Notes under the pieces: model-generated
What the model saw: the letters and a program-made list of their open reading frames with translations, nothing else
The model's database searches: none
What the model was told of the DNA's origin: nothing
Assembly (NCBI RefSeq): GCF_904848585.1
Contig: NZ_CAJHCR010000022.1
Span: forward strand, 1-64,000
Source of the DNA: Paraburkholderia kirstenboschensis
GTDB lineage: Bacteria > Pseudomonadota > Gammaproteobacteria > Burkholderiales > Burkholderiaceae
Direction: 5' to 3'
DNA length: 64,000 nucleotides
Position numbers and translations under genes: made by a program
Part shown: in pieces, positions 17,762 to 26,921 of the stretch
How the letters are laid out: each line of letters starts with the position of its first letter
Numbering within the stretch: the first letter of the stretch is position 1

Positions 17762-19026
17762 GCTGGTCCGAACGATTCGGTTCACGCGCCTCGGCCAACG
17801 GCGACTCGGCGGGCGCCACGCGCGTTGCCGGCCGCACGGGCGGCAGCGGTCTCGCGAGCGCCGTCAACGGCGTGCGGCCGTTGCGCTCGCGCATGCTCGA
17901 CTACGATCACTCGCTGTTGTGGGTGGTCGTCGCGCTGCTCGGGCTTGGCGTGGTGATGGTGTATTCGGCGTCGATTGCGATGCCGGACTCGCCCAAGTAC
18001 GCGTCGTACCGCGACTATGCGTTCCTCGTGCGTCAGATCATTTTCGTGGTCATGGGCGCAGTGGTCGGCGTCGTGGCGTTCCGCGTTCCGATTTCGACGT
18101 GGGACAAATACGCGCCCAAGCTCTTCCTGATTTCGCTCGTCGCTCTGGTGATCGTGCTGATTCCGCACGTCGGCAAGGGCGTGAACGGCGCGCGCCGCTG
18201 GATTCCGCTCGGCATCACGAACATGCAGCCGTCCGAAATCATGAAGCTCGCGGTGACGATCTACGCGGCGAACTACACGGTACGCAAGCAGGAATACATG
18301 CACAGCTTCGCCAAAGGCTTTCTGCCGATGGCGATGGCGGTTGGTTTCGTCGGCGCGTTGCTGCTGCTCGAACCGGACATGGGCGCGTTCATGGTGATCG
18401 CGGCGATTGCGATGGGCCTGCTGTTTCTCGGCGGCGTGAACGGCAAGCTGTTCGGCGGGCTTGTCGCAACGGCGGTCGGCACGTTCAGTTTGCTGGTGTG
18501 GGCATCGCCTTGGCGGCGCGAGCGGATCTTTGCGTACCTCGATCCGTGGGACGACCGTTACGCGCAGGGCAAAGCTTATCAATTGACGCACTCGCTGATC
18601 GCGTTCGGCCGCGGCGAGTGGTTCGGCGTAGGTCTCGGCGGCAGCGTCGAGAAGCTCAATTATCTGCCGGAAGCGCATACCGACTTCATCCTCGCGGTGA
18701 TCGGCGAGGAACTCGGCTTTATCGGCGTGCTCGTCGTGATCCTGATGTTCTATTGGATCGTGCGCCGCGCATTCGAGATCGGCCGTCAGGCGCTCGCGCT
18801 CGACCGCACGTTCGCGGGTCTGGTCGCCAAGGGCGTCGGCATCTGGTTCGGCGCGCAGACGTTCATCAACATGGGCGTGAACCTCGGCTTGCTTCCGACC
18901 AAGGGCCTGACGTTGCCGCTCGTCAGCTATGGCGGCTCGGGCATTTTGTTGAACTGCGTCGCGGTCGCGGTTTTGATGCGCGTCGACTACGAAAACCGTG
19001 TGTTGATGCGTGGGGGGAAGGTATGA
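17758..19026 (+). CDS. ftsW: septal peptidoglycan glycosyltransferase FtsW
   Basis: 422-residue SEDS-family inner-membrane enzyme that polymerises lipid II at the septum with FtsI. An N-terminal cytoplasmic extension (~45 residues, Ser/Gly/Ala-rich) precedes about ten hydrophobic helices. SEDS signatures are visible: a GARRWI loop, PEAHTDFI with the essential Asp, and SYGGSG near the C-terminus. The start is the ATG at 17758 overlapping murD (ATGA). A longer upstream reading in frame is a shadow of murD. Confidence 0.96.
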   Translation: MSWSERFGSRASANGDSAGATRVAGRTGGSGLASAVNGVRPLRSRMLDYDHSLLWVVVALLGLGVVMVYSASIAMPDSPKYASYRDYAFLVRQIIFVVMGAVVGVVAFRVPISTWDKYAPKLFLISLVALVIVLIPHVGKGVNGARRWIPLGITNMQPSEIMKLAVTIYAANYTVRKQEYMHSFAKGFLPMAMAVGFVGALLLLEPDMGAFMVIAAIAMGLLFLGGVNGKLFGGLVATAVGTFSLLVWASPWRRERIFAYLDPWDDRYAQGKAYQLTHSLIAFGRGEWFGVGLGGSVEKLNYLPEAHTDFILAVIGEELGFIGVLVVILMFYWIVRRAFEIGRQALALDRTFAGLVAKGVGIWFGAQTFINMGVNLGLLPTKGLTLPLVSYGGSGILLNCVAVAVLMRVDYENRVLMRGGKV

Positions 19027-20141
19027 CCCTCACGCAGCAACGCACGCTGATGGTGATGGCCGGCGGCACCGGGGGACACGTGTTCCCCGGGCTCGCGGTC
19101 GCGCATCTGATGCAGGCGTGGGGCTGGAAGGTCGTATGGCTTGGCAACCCTGCCGGCATGGAAGCCACGCTCGTGCCGAAGCATGGCATTCCGATGGAAT
19201 ACGTACGCTTTGGCGGACTGCGCGGCAAGGGCCTGAAGACCAAGCTGATGTTGCCGCTGAATCTGCTGCGCGCATGCACGCAGAGCCTCGGCGTGCTGCG
19301 TCGTGTGAAGCCGGATGTCGTGCTCGGCATGGGCGGTTACATCACGTTTCCGGCGGGATTGATGACTGCATTGAGCGGCCGTCCTCTCGTGCTGCATGAA
19401 CAGAATTCGATCGCGGGCCTCGCGAACAAGGTCCTCGCGAAGCTCGCCAAGCGCGTGCTGGTTGCGTTTCCGAATGCGTTGCCGCACGGCGAATGGACCG
19501 GTAATCCGATTCGTGCGGAACTTGCGCGCGCGATTGCGCCCAAAGCACGCTATGCAGAACGCAACGGTCCGCTGAATGTGCTGGTGGTAGGTGGGAGTCT
19601 TGGCGCCGCGGCGCTCAACGAAGTGGTGCCGCGCGCGGTCGCGCTGCTTGGTGCGAACGAACGGCCGCGCATCGTGCATCAGGCTGGCGCCAAGCATATC
19701 GACGCGCTGCGTGAGAACTACGCGGCAGCCGGCTTGCAAACGGGCGCGGACGTGCAACTCGTGCCGTTCATCGACGACATGACGAGCGCTTATGCGAAGG
19801 CCGATCTCGTGATTTGCCGCTCGGGCGCAATGACGGTGTCCGAGATTTCAGCAGTAGGCGTGGCCGCGTTGTTCGTGCCGTTCCCGTATGCGGTGGACGA
19901 TCATCAAACCACTAATGCAGCGTTTCTCGCCGATAACGGCGCGGCGCTGGTCGTGCAGCAACGCGATCTGTCGGCGGAAAAACTCGCCGACTGGTTGCGC
20001 AGCCAGACGCGGGCAAGTCTCGCGGAGATGGCGGAGCGTTCGCGCTCGCTCGCGAAACCCGACGCCACGGAACAGGTCGCGCAGATTTGCGCGACTGTGG
20101 CGGGTTCGATTTCGGGCGCGAGCCCAGAAGGAAAGCAATGA
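19023..20141 (+). CDS. murG: UDP-GlcNAc transferase MurG
   Basis: 372-residue GT-B glycosyltransferase that converts lipid I to lipid II at the cytoplasmic face of the membrane. The N-terminal glycine loop GGTGGHVFPGLAVA, the HEQNSIAGLANK motif, the SLGAAALN loop and the C-terminal SGAMTVSEISAVGVAA donor-binding region are present. It overlaps ftsW by 4 bp at its start and murC by 4 bp at its end. Length is typical. Confidence 0.97.
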   Translation: MTLTQQRTLMVMAGGTGGHVFPGLAVAHLMQAWGWKVVWLGNPAGMEATLVPKHGIPMEYVRFGGLRGKGLKTKLMLPLNLLRACTQSLGVLRRVKPDVVLGMGGYITFPAGLMTALSGRPLVLHEQNSIAGLANKVLAKLAKRVLVAFPNALPHGEWTGNPIRAELARAIAPKARYAERNGPLNVLVVGGSLGAAALNEVVPRAVALLGANERPRIVHQAGAKHIDALRENYAAAGLQTGADVQLVPFIDDMTSAYAKADLVICRSGAMTVSEISAVGVAALFVPFPYAVDDHQTTNAAFLADNGAALVVQQRDLSAEKLADWLRSQTRASLAEMAERSRSLAKPDATEQVAQICATVAGSISGASPEGKQ

Positions 20142-21541
20142 AACACATCGTCAAACATATTCACTTTGTCGGCATCGGCGGTGTCGGCATGAGCGGCATC
20201 GCGGAGGTGCTAGTCAACCTCGGCTATCAGGTAAGCGGCTCGGATCTGTCGAGCAATGCCGTTACGGATCGACTCGCCGCGCTCGGCGCGCGTATTTCGA
20301 TCGGTCATGCGGCGGAGAACATAGAAGGTGCTAACGCGGTGGTCGTCTCGACCGCCGTACGCAGCGACAACCCCGAAGTGCTCGCGGCGCGTCATCGCCG
20401 TATTCCGATCGTGCCGCGCGCGGTGATGCTCGCAGAACTGATGCGCCTGAAGCAGGGCATTGCGATTGCCGGCACGCACGGCAAGACCACGACCACGTCG
20501 CTGGTGGCAAGCGTGCTCGCCGCGGGCGGGCTCGATCCGACCTTCGTGATTGGCGGCAGGCTGATCAGCGCGGGCGCGAATGCGCGGCTCGGCACGGGCG
20601 ATTTCATCGTCGCCGAAGCGGACGAGTCGGACGCGTCGTTCCTGAATCTGTTTCCGGTGATCGAAGTCATCACGAACATCGACGCCGATCACATGGACAC
20701 CTACGGGCACGACTTCGCGCGGCTCAAGCAGGCGTTCATCGAATTCACGCACCGTCTGCCGTTTTACGGCATCGCGGTGCTGTGCGTCGACGATCCGAAC
20801 GTGAAGGAGATTCTGCCGTTCGTGTCGAAGCCCATCATCCGCTACGGCTTCGCGCCCGATGCGCAGGTGCGCGCGGTCAACGTGCAAGCGCGCGACGGCA
20901 AGATGCATTTCACGGCGATGCGCGAAGACGCGCCGCCGATGGACATCGTGTTGAACCTGCCGGGCGAGCACAACGTGCAGAACGCGTTGGCCGCCATCGC
21001 CATTGCGACTGAACTCGAAGTGAAAGATGCCGACATCCAGCGTGCGCTGGCGGACTTCAACGGCGTGGGCCGGCGTTTTCAGCGCTACGGCGAAGTGCCC
21101 GTCGTCGGGGAAGGCAACGCGTCGGGCGCTTACACGCTGGTCGACGACTACGGTCATCACCCGGTCGAAATGGCGGCAACGGTCGCGGCGGCGCGCGGTG
21201 CGTTCCCCGGGCGGCGTCTGGTGCTCGCGTTCCAGCCGCACCGCTTCACGCGCACTCGTGACTGTTTCGAGGATTTCGTAAAGGTGCTGTCGACGGTGGA
21301 CGCACTCGTGCTGACCGAAGTCTATTCGGCGGGCGAGGCGCCTATCGTCGCGGCGGACGGCCGTGCGCTCGCGCGCGCGTTGCGCGTGGCGGGCAAGGTG
21401 GAGCCCGTGTTCGTCGATACGGTGGACGAAGTGCCGGACGCGCTCGCAGCACTGGTGCGCGACGGCGATGTAGTGATCACGATGGGCGCGGGTTCGATCG
21501 GCAGTGTGCCGGGTCGCCTCGCTCTCGAAACGAAGGTGTGA
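20138..21541 (+). CDS. murC: UDP-MurNAc--L-alanine ligase MurC
   Basis: 467-residue Mur ligase attaching L-Ala to UDP-MurNAc. The N-terminal HFVGIGGVGMSGIAEV nucleotide fold, the ATP loop GTHGKTTTTS (near 112), the EADESDASFLNL motif and the C-terminal VDDYGHHPVE motif match MurC. The ATG at 20138 overlaps the murG stop and has an AGAAGGAA Shine-Dalgarno. ddl follows with a single base between the genes. Confidence 0.97.
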   Translation: MKHIVKHIHFVGIGGVGMSGIAEVLVNLGYQVSGSDLSSNAVTDRLAALGARISIGHAAENIEGANAVVVSTAVRSDNPEVLAARHRRIPIVPRAVMLAELMRLKQGIAIAGTHGKTTTTSLVASVLAAGGLDPTFVIGGRLISAGANARLGTGDFIVAEADESDASFLNLFPVIEVITNIDADHMDTYGHDFARLKQAFIEFTHRLPFYGIAVLCVDDPNVKEILPFVSKPIIRYGFAPDAQVRAVNVQARDGKMHFTAMREDAPPMDIVLNLPGEHNVQNALAAIAIATELEVKDADIQRALADFNGVGRRFQRYGEVPVVGEGNASGAYTLVDDYGHHPVEMAATVAAARGAFPGRRLVLAFQPHRFTRTRDCFEDFVKVLSTVDALVLTEVYSAGEAPIVAADGRALARALRVAGKVEPVFVDTVDEVPDALAALVRDGDVVITMGAGSIGSVPGRLALETKV

Positions 21542-21542
21542 G

Positions 21543-22496
21543 ATGAGCAGTATCCAGTCAGATCAACTCGCTAAACGATTCGGCAAAGTGGCCGTGCTGC
21601 TCGGTGGAAATTCCGCTGAGCGCGAGGTGTCGCTCAATTCCGGGCGTCTCGTGCTGCAAGGTCTGCGCGACGCCGGCGTCGACGCGCATGCGTTCGATCC
21701 GGCCGAGCGTCCGCTTGCCGCGTTGAAGGAAGAAGGTTTCGTGCGCGCGTTCAATGCGCTGCACGGCGGTTATGGCGAAAACGGCCAGATCCAGGGCGCG
21801 CTCGATTTTTACGGCATCAAGTACACGGGCAGCGGCGTGCTGGGTTCGGCGCTCGGGCTCGATAAATTCCGCACCAAGCTCGTGTGGCAGCAACTCGGTA
21901 TTCCGACGCCGCCGTTCGAAGCCGTGCTGCGCGGCGACGACTACGAAGCGCGTGCAAAAGATATCGTCGCGAAGCTCGGTTTGCCGCTTTTCGTGAAGCC
22001 GGCAAGCGAAGGGTCGAGCGTCGCGGTCATCAAGGTGAAAAGCGCCGACGCACTGCCGGCAGCGCTCGTCGAAGCGGTGAAGTACGACAGGATTGTCGTG
22101 GTCGAGAAGAGTATCGAAGGCGGCGGCGAATATACGGCGTGCATCGCGGGCAACCTGGATTTGCCGGTGATCCGCATCGTGCCGGCCGGCGAGTTCTACG
22201 ACTATCACGCGAAGTACATCGCGAACGACACGCAGTATCTGATTCCGTGCGGTCTGACGCCCGACGACGAAGCGCGTTTGAAAGTGCTGGCGCGCCGTGC
22301 GTTCGACGTTCTCGGCTGCACCGATTGGGGCCGCGCCGACTTCATGCTGGACGCCGACGGCAATCCGTATTTCCTGGAAGTGAATACGGCGCCCGGCATG
22401 ACCGATCACTCGCTGCCGCCGAAAGCGGCGCGCGCAGTGGGCATCAGCTATCAGGAACTGGTTGTCGGCGTATTGGCGCTGACGCTCAAGGATTAA
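21543..22496 (+). CDS. ddl: D-alanine--D-alanine ligase
   Basis: 317-residue ATP-grasp ligase making D-Ala-D-Ala for MurF (DdlB type by its place in the dcw cluster). Motifs: VLLGGNSAEREVSLNSG at the N-terminus, KPASEGSSVAV in the ATP-binding loop, and EVNTAPGMTDHSL near the end with the metal ligands. The start chosen is the ATG one base after the murC stop. An in-frame ATG further upstream lies inside murC. Length is normal. Confidence 0.96.
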   Translation: MSSIQSDQLAKRFGKVAVLLGGNSAEREVSLNSGRLVLQGLRDAGVDAHAFDPAERPLAALKEEGFVRAFNALHGGYGENGQIQGALDFYGIKYTGSGVLGSALGLDKFRTKLVWQQLGIPTPPFEAVLRGDDYEARAKDIVAKLGLPLFVKPASEGSSVAVIKVKSADALPAALVEAVKYDRIVVVEKSIEGGGEYTACIAGNLDLPVIRIVPAGEFYDYHAKYIANDTQYLIPCGLTPDDEARLKVLARRAFDVLGCTDWGRADFMLDADGNPYFLEVNTAPGMTDHSLPPKAARAVGISYQELVVGVLALTLKD

Positions 22497-22545
22497 CGGG
22501 CAGCACTAACCGAAGCACTAACCGGGGCAACCCGAAAGCAACACC

Positions 22546-23298
22546 ATGTGGAACAACGTTCGCCAGCTCAATTTCGCCGCCAACGCATTGCATGCGTTGC
22601 TGGTGCTCGTGCTGCTGGCGGCAGGCGGTTACTGGCTGATCCAGCGCCCGAATTTTGCGCTGCACGAAATACAGATCGACGGCGATACCGAGCACATCAA
22701 TTCGCCGACTGTGCGCGCAGGCGTGGTTGGGCGGCTGAAGGGCAACTTCTTCACGGTCGATCTCGACGTCGCGCGCCAGGCGTTCGAGCAGATGCCGTGG
22801 GTGCGTCACGCGAGCGTGCGGCGAGTCTGGCCGAATGCGCTCGCTGTCACGCTCGAAGAGTACAAACCGCTTGGCACGTGGGGCAGCGATCAACTGGTGA
22901 GCGTCGACGGCGATCTGTTCACCGCGAACCAGGGCGAACTCGAACAGGACCTGCCCGCGTTCGACGGCCCGGACGGTACGGCGAAAGAAGTGGTCGCGCG
23001 TTATCACGACTTTCAGAAGTGGTTCGCGCCGCTTGGCGCCACGCCCGAAGAAGTGACGCTGTCGCCGCGTTACGCGTGGACGGTCAAGCTGTCGAACGGC
23101 ATGCAGGTGGAGTTGGGGCGCGAGCGCAATCAGGACACGCTGCTCGATCGGAGCAAGCGCCTAACCGCGGCCTGGAACGCGGTGACGCAACGTTGGGGAA
23201 AGGATATCGAGTATGCGGACTTGCGCTATCCGAACGGTTTCGCGATTCGTGCCGCTGGCATGCGCTTTATCAGCGAACCCGACAAGGGCAAGAAGTAA
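22546..23298 (+). CDS. ftsQ: cell division protein FtsQ
   Basis: 250-residue bitopic divisome protein. One membrane helix (residues ~13-33) is followed by a periplasmic POTRA domain (FALHEIQIDGDTEHI onward) and the FtsQ beta domain. It links FtsA/FtsZ-dependent early proteins to FtsLB and FtsWI. The gene lies in the conserved ddl-ftsQ-ftsA-ftsZ order with short gaps. Its Shine-Dalgarno is weak. Confidence 0.95.
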   Translation: MWNNVRQLNFAANALHALLVLVLLAAGGYWLIQRPNFALHEIQIDGDTEHINSPTVRAGVVGRLKGNFFTVDLDVARQAFEQMPWVRHASVRRVWPNALAVTLEEYKPLGTWGSDQLVSVDGDLFTANQGELEQDLPAFDGPDGTAKEVVARYHDFQKWFAPLGATPEEVTLSPRYAWTVKLSNGMQVELGRERNQDTLLDRSKRLTAAWNAVTQRWGKDIEYADLRYPNGFAIRAAGMRFISEPDKGKK

Positions 23299-23325
23299 AC
23301 GGACATCACACGCAATGAGCACGCT

Positions 23326-24558
23326 ATGAGTAAAGACTATAAAGATCTGCTGGTCGCCCTCGACATCGGGACGTCGAAGGTGGTGGCCATCGTCGCCGAG
23401 CTGAAGGGCGAAGGTCACTACGAGGTGATCGGCCTCGGCCAGAGCGAATCGAAGGGGCTCAAAAAAGGCGTGGTGGTGAATATCGAAGCCACCGTGCAGT
23501 CCATTCAGCGCGCGCTCGAAGAAGCCGAGCTGATGGCCGACTGCAAGATCACGAACGTCTTCACCGGAATTGCCGGCAGCCATATCCGCAGCTTCAATTC
23601 GAGCGGCATGGTGGCGATCAAGGAGAAGGAAGTCACGCAGGCGGATGTGGCGCGCGTGATCGAAACGGCGAAAGCGATCAACATTCCGACCGATCAGCAG
23701 GTGCTGCATATCCTCACGCAGGAATTCATCATCGACGGTCAGGAAGATGTGCGCGAGCCGATCGGCATGAGCGGCATTCGCCTCGAAGTGAAGGTGCATA
23801 TCGTCACCGGCGCGGTGAGCGCGGCGCAGAACATCGTGAAGTGCGTGCGCCGCTGCGGGCTCGAAGTGAACGATCTGATTCTGCAGCCGCTCGCGTCGTC
23901 GCTCGCGGTGCTGACGGAAGACGAAAAGGAACTGGGCGTGGTGCTGGTCGACATCGGCGGCGGCACGACGGACATTGCGATTTTCAGCGAAGGCGCGATC
24001 CGTCATACGGCGGTGATTCCAATTGCCGGCGACCAGATCACGAGCGACATCGCCATGGCCTTGCGCACGCCGACGCCCGACGCGGAAGACATCAAGGTGG
24101 ACTACGGCATCGCCAAACAGGCGCTGGCCGATCCGGACGAAATGATCGAAGTGCCGGGTCTCGGCGAGCGCGGCCCGCGCACGCTGTCGCGCCAGGCGCT
24201 GGCGGCGGTCGTCGAGCCGCGTGTCGAAGAACTGTTTTCGCTCGTGCAGCAGGTGGTGCGCGAGTCGGGTTACGAGGAACTGCTGAGCTCGGGCGTGGTG
24301 CTGACCGGTGGCGCGTCGATGATGCTCGGCATGGTCGAACTGGGTGAAGACATTTTCCTGAAGCCGGTGCGTATCGGCGTGCCGGAATACGCGGGCGGTC
24401 TTGCCGACGTGGTGCGCAACCCGCGCTATTCGACGGCGATGGGTCTGCTCGTCGAAGGACGCTCGCAACGCATGCGCGGCCGCAAGGTCGCGGTGCAGTC
24501 CGGTTCCATGGGACAGGTGTTCACGCGCATGAAGGACTGGTTCCTCGGCAACTTTTAA
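23326..24558 (+). CDS. ftsA: cell division protein FtsA
   Basis: 410-residue actin-like ATPase that tethers FtsZ to the membrane and recruits later divisome proteins. It has the actin-family phosphate loops (VALDIGTSKV near the N-terminus and DIGGGTTDIAIF in the middle) plus the SHUT-type 1C domain between them. It ends with the amphipathic membrane-targeting helix (TRMKDWFLGNF). The 150-bp gap to ftsZ is the largest inside the cluster and may hold a promoter for ftsZ. Confidence 0.97.
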   Translation: MSKDYKDLLVALDIGTSKVVAIVAELKGEGHYEVIGLGQSESKGLKKGVVVNIEATVQSIQRALEEAELMADCKITNVFTGIAGSHIRSFNSSGMVAIKEKEVTQADVARVIETAKAINIPTDQQVLHILTQEFIIDGQEDVREPIGMSGIRLEVKVHIVTGAVSAAQNIVKCVRRCGLEVNDLILQPLASSLAVLTEDEKELGVVLVDIGGGTTDIAIFSEGAIRHTAVIPIAGDQITSDIAMALRTPTPDAEDIKVDYGIAKQALADPDEMIEVPGLGERGPRTLSRQALAAVVEPRVEELFSLVQQVVRESGYEELLSSGVVLTGGASMMLGMVELGEDIFLKPVRIGVPEYAGGLADVVRNPRYSTAMGLLVEGRSQRMRGRKVAVQSGSMGQVFTRMKDWFLGNF

Positions 24559-24708
24559 CGAATCTGTTTTACCGAGCAAGTTTCAACGGGTTTTCGACAG
24601 CTTGAGAAATACGCGCTGGTGCCGGCGGCTGGCGCGCGACAGGAGGTTGCCCGATCTCTTGCCGAATAACGGCCGAGTGGCTGAATTTTTTATCTTGACG
24701 GAGGCAAC

Positions 24709-25905
24709 ATGGAATTCCAGATGCTGGAAACCGAAACGAACGGCACCATCATCAAGGTGGTCGGAGTAGGTGGCGCTGGCGGCAATGCCGTTCAGCACAT
24801 GATCAACAAGGGCGTGCAAGGCGTCGACTTCATCGTGATGAACACGGACGCACAGGCTTTGTCGCGTTCGCGCGCCACCGCGGTGATCCAGTTGGGCAAC
24901 ACGGGTTTGGGCGCCGGCGCCAAGCCGGAAATGGGCCACGCCGCAGCGCAGGAAGCACGTGAGCGCATCGCCGACGCATTGCGCGGCGCGCACATGGTCT
25001 TCATCACGGCCGGCATGGGCGGCGGCACGGGCACGGGCGCAGCACCCGTGGTCGCGCAGATCGCGAAGGAAATGGGGATCTTGACCGTTGGCGTGGTCAG
25101 CAAGCCGTTCGAATTCGAAGGCGGCAAGCGCATGCGTGTGGCAGAAGCCGGTTCGCAGCAACTGGAGGATCACGTCGACTCGCTGATCGTCGTCCTGAAC
25201 GACAAGCTGTTCGAGGTGATGGGCGATGACGCCGAGATGGACAAGTGCTTCCAGTGCGCAGACGACGTTCTGAACAACGCAGTTGCCGGCATCGCGGAAA
25301 TCATCAACGTCGACGGTCTGGTGAACGTCGACTTCGAAGACGTGAAGACGGTGATGGGCGAGCAGGGCAAGGCAATGATGGGCACGGCGACGGTTGCCGG
25401 CGTCGATCGCGCGCGTCTCGCTGCCGAGCAGGCTGTTGCAAGCCCGCTGCTGGAAGGCGTGGATCTGTCGGGCGCGCGTGGCGTGCTGGTGAACATCACG
25501 TCGAGCCGTTCGCTGCGTCTGTCGGAAACGCGCGAAGTGATGAACACCATCAAGAGCTATGCGGCAGAAGACGCTACCGTGATCTTCGGCGCGGTGTACG
25601 ACGATGCAATGGGCGACGCGCTGCGCGTGACGGTCGTGGCAACGGGTCTCGGCCGTGCGGCGAAGAAGCAGCAATCGGCACCCATGACGCTGCTGCGCAC
25701 CGGTACCGACAATCAGCCGATCAGCACGGCGCACGCTGCCTACGCAACGCCGTCGCACGCGAGCACCGCCGACTACGGCGCGCTGGACACGCCGGCTGTG
25801 TGGCGCACGTCGCGCGACACCGCGGCTTCGCACGTGCAGGCGCTGCAGGAGAAGGGCGTCGACACGTACGACATTCCGGCATTCCTGCGTAAGCAGGCGG
25901 ACTGA
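24709..25905 (+). CDS. ftsZ: cell division GTPase FtsZ
   Basis: 398-residue tubulin homologue forming the Z ring. The GTP-binding motifs GVGGAGGNAV (19-28) and GGGTGTG (104-110, tubulin signature) are intact. A variable linker leads to the conserved C-terminal peptide (DIPAFLRKQAD) that binds FtsA and ZapD; zapD itself is in this window at 37502. A strong Shine-Dalgarno (ACGGAGG) precedes the ATG. Confidence 0.98.
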   Translation: MEFQMLETETNGTIIKVVGVGGAGGNAVQHMINKGVQGVDFIVMNTDAQALSRSRATAVIQLGNTGLGAGAKPEMGHAAAQEARERIADALRGAHMVFITAGMGGGTGTGAAPVVAQIAKEMGILTVGVVSKPFEFEGGKRMRVAEAGSQQLEDHVDSLIVVLNDKLFEVMGDDAEMDKCFQCADDVLNNAVAGIAEIINVDGLVNVDFEDVKTVMGEQGKAMMGTATVAGVDRARLAAEQAVASPLLEGVDLSGARGVLVNITSSRSLRLSETREVMNTIKSYAAEDATVIFGAVYDDAMGDALRVTVVATGLGRAAKKQQSAPMTLLRTGTDNQPISTAHAAYATPSHASTADYGALDTPAVWRTSRDTAASHVQALQEKGVDTYDIPAFLRKQAD

Positions 25906-26122
25906 GCGCACGGGCAGGCTTTCGCTGCCTCGCCTTTTGATAGGCGTTGGCGGACGAATGCACGAGCGTGGCGGGTGAACGGCAAACAAGCCGCGTATCG
26001 TCGGATTCGCGGCAAGGACAAGTGCCCTCTTCGGAAAACGAAGCGGCTTGGGCAACTGTCGCCGATTCACTGCGACACGATGACGTGCGAGAGACGCTTC
26101 GCATCGATGCAAAGGACTGAGC

Positions 26123-26626
26123 ATGATTCAAGCTGGTGACAAGCTGCCCGACGCAACGCTCTTCGAGTATGTCGAAGACGAGCGCGCGGGCTGCACGATC
26201 GGGCCTAATAGCTTCGACGTGCGCGAGCAGACGGCGGGCAAGCGCGTGGTGATCTTCGGATTGCCTGGCGCGTTCACGCCGACCTGTTCTGCCAAACATG
26301 TACCGGGTTATGTCGAACACGCCGAGCAGTTGCGCGCGCTGGGCGTCGACGAAATCTGGTGTGTGTCCGTGAACGACGCGTTCGTGATGGGCGCGTGGGG
26401 ACGCGATCTGCACGCCTCGGGCAAGGTGCGCATGATGGCGGATGGCAGTGCGGCTTTCACACGAGCGCTCGGTCTCGAGCAGGATTTGTCGGCGCGCGGC
26501 ATGGGGATCCGTTCCCAGCGCTACGCGATGGTTGTCGACGACGGCGTGGTCAAGACGCTGAACGTCGAGGCTGCCGGCAAATTCGAAGTGAGCGATTCAA
26601 GGAGTATCCTCGTTACGTTGAGCTAG
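26123..26626 (+). CDS. Prx5-type peroxiredoxin
   Basis: 167-residue thiol peroxidase of the AhpC/TSA superfamily, Prx5/redoxin group, which reduces peroxides. The peroxidatic cysteine is Cys55 in PGAFTPTCSAKHVPGY, the family signature. Cys24 and a cysteine in the EIWCVSVN strand could resolve the disulfide. No glutaredoxin domain is fused. It sits between ftsZ and lpxC, a common Burkholderia arrangement, but has its own leader of 217 bp, in which I see no other gene. Confidence 0.93.
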   Translation: MIQAGDKLPDATLFEYVEDERAGCTIGPNSFDVREQTAGKRVVIFGLPGAFTPTCSAKHVPGYVEHAEQLRALGVDEIWCVSVNDAFVMGAWGRDLHASGKVRMMADGSAAFTRALGLEQDLSARGMGIRSQRYAMVVDDGVVKTLNVEAAGKFEVSDSRSILVTLS

Positions 26627-26720
26627 TTATGGCGGCGTCATCACCGTTGGCGCGGCACGCGGCGAACCGCGTTGTACCGCGGCAACAGTGAGCGCGACGC
26701 TTTGTGACAGGCCGTTACGC

Positions 26721-26761
26721 GGGCCGACAACCGGAAACGCCTCCGTTCCGGACGTCGGCCC
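26721..26761 (+). other. long hairpin between the peroxiredoxin gene and lpxC
   Basis: GGGCCGAC (26721-26728) pairs with GTCGGCCC (26754-26761), and inside it CCGGAA (26731-26736) pairs with TTCCGG (26746-26751). No T tract follows, so it may be a weak terminator, an RNA-stability element, or a terminator that needs a factor. Confidence 0.45.
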
Positions 26762-26859
26762 GTCACGCTTTCCCTCACGGGCGCCCAATGAATAATTCGG
26801 GTAACGCAGCGAAACAGATTGATACGTTCCGTGCGAAGACGCTCCTTAGGGTTATGGAG

Positions 26860-26865
26860 TATAAT
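26860..26865 (+). promoter_or_regulatory. -10 element of the lpxC promoter
   Basis: A perfect TATAAT lies 57 bp upstream of the lpxC ATG in locally AT-rich sequence. No good -35 is seen at 16-18 bp spacing. The position fits a dedicated lpxC promoter. Confidence 0.5.
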
Positions 26866-26921
26866 TCGTGCTATGGAACAAAAAGTCCCGATTGGGATTT
26901 TCAATCGAATAAAAGATCACC

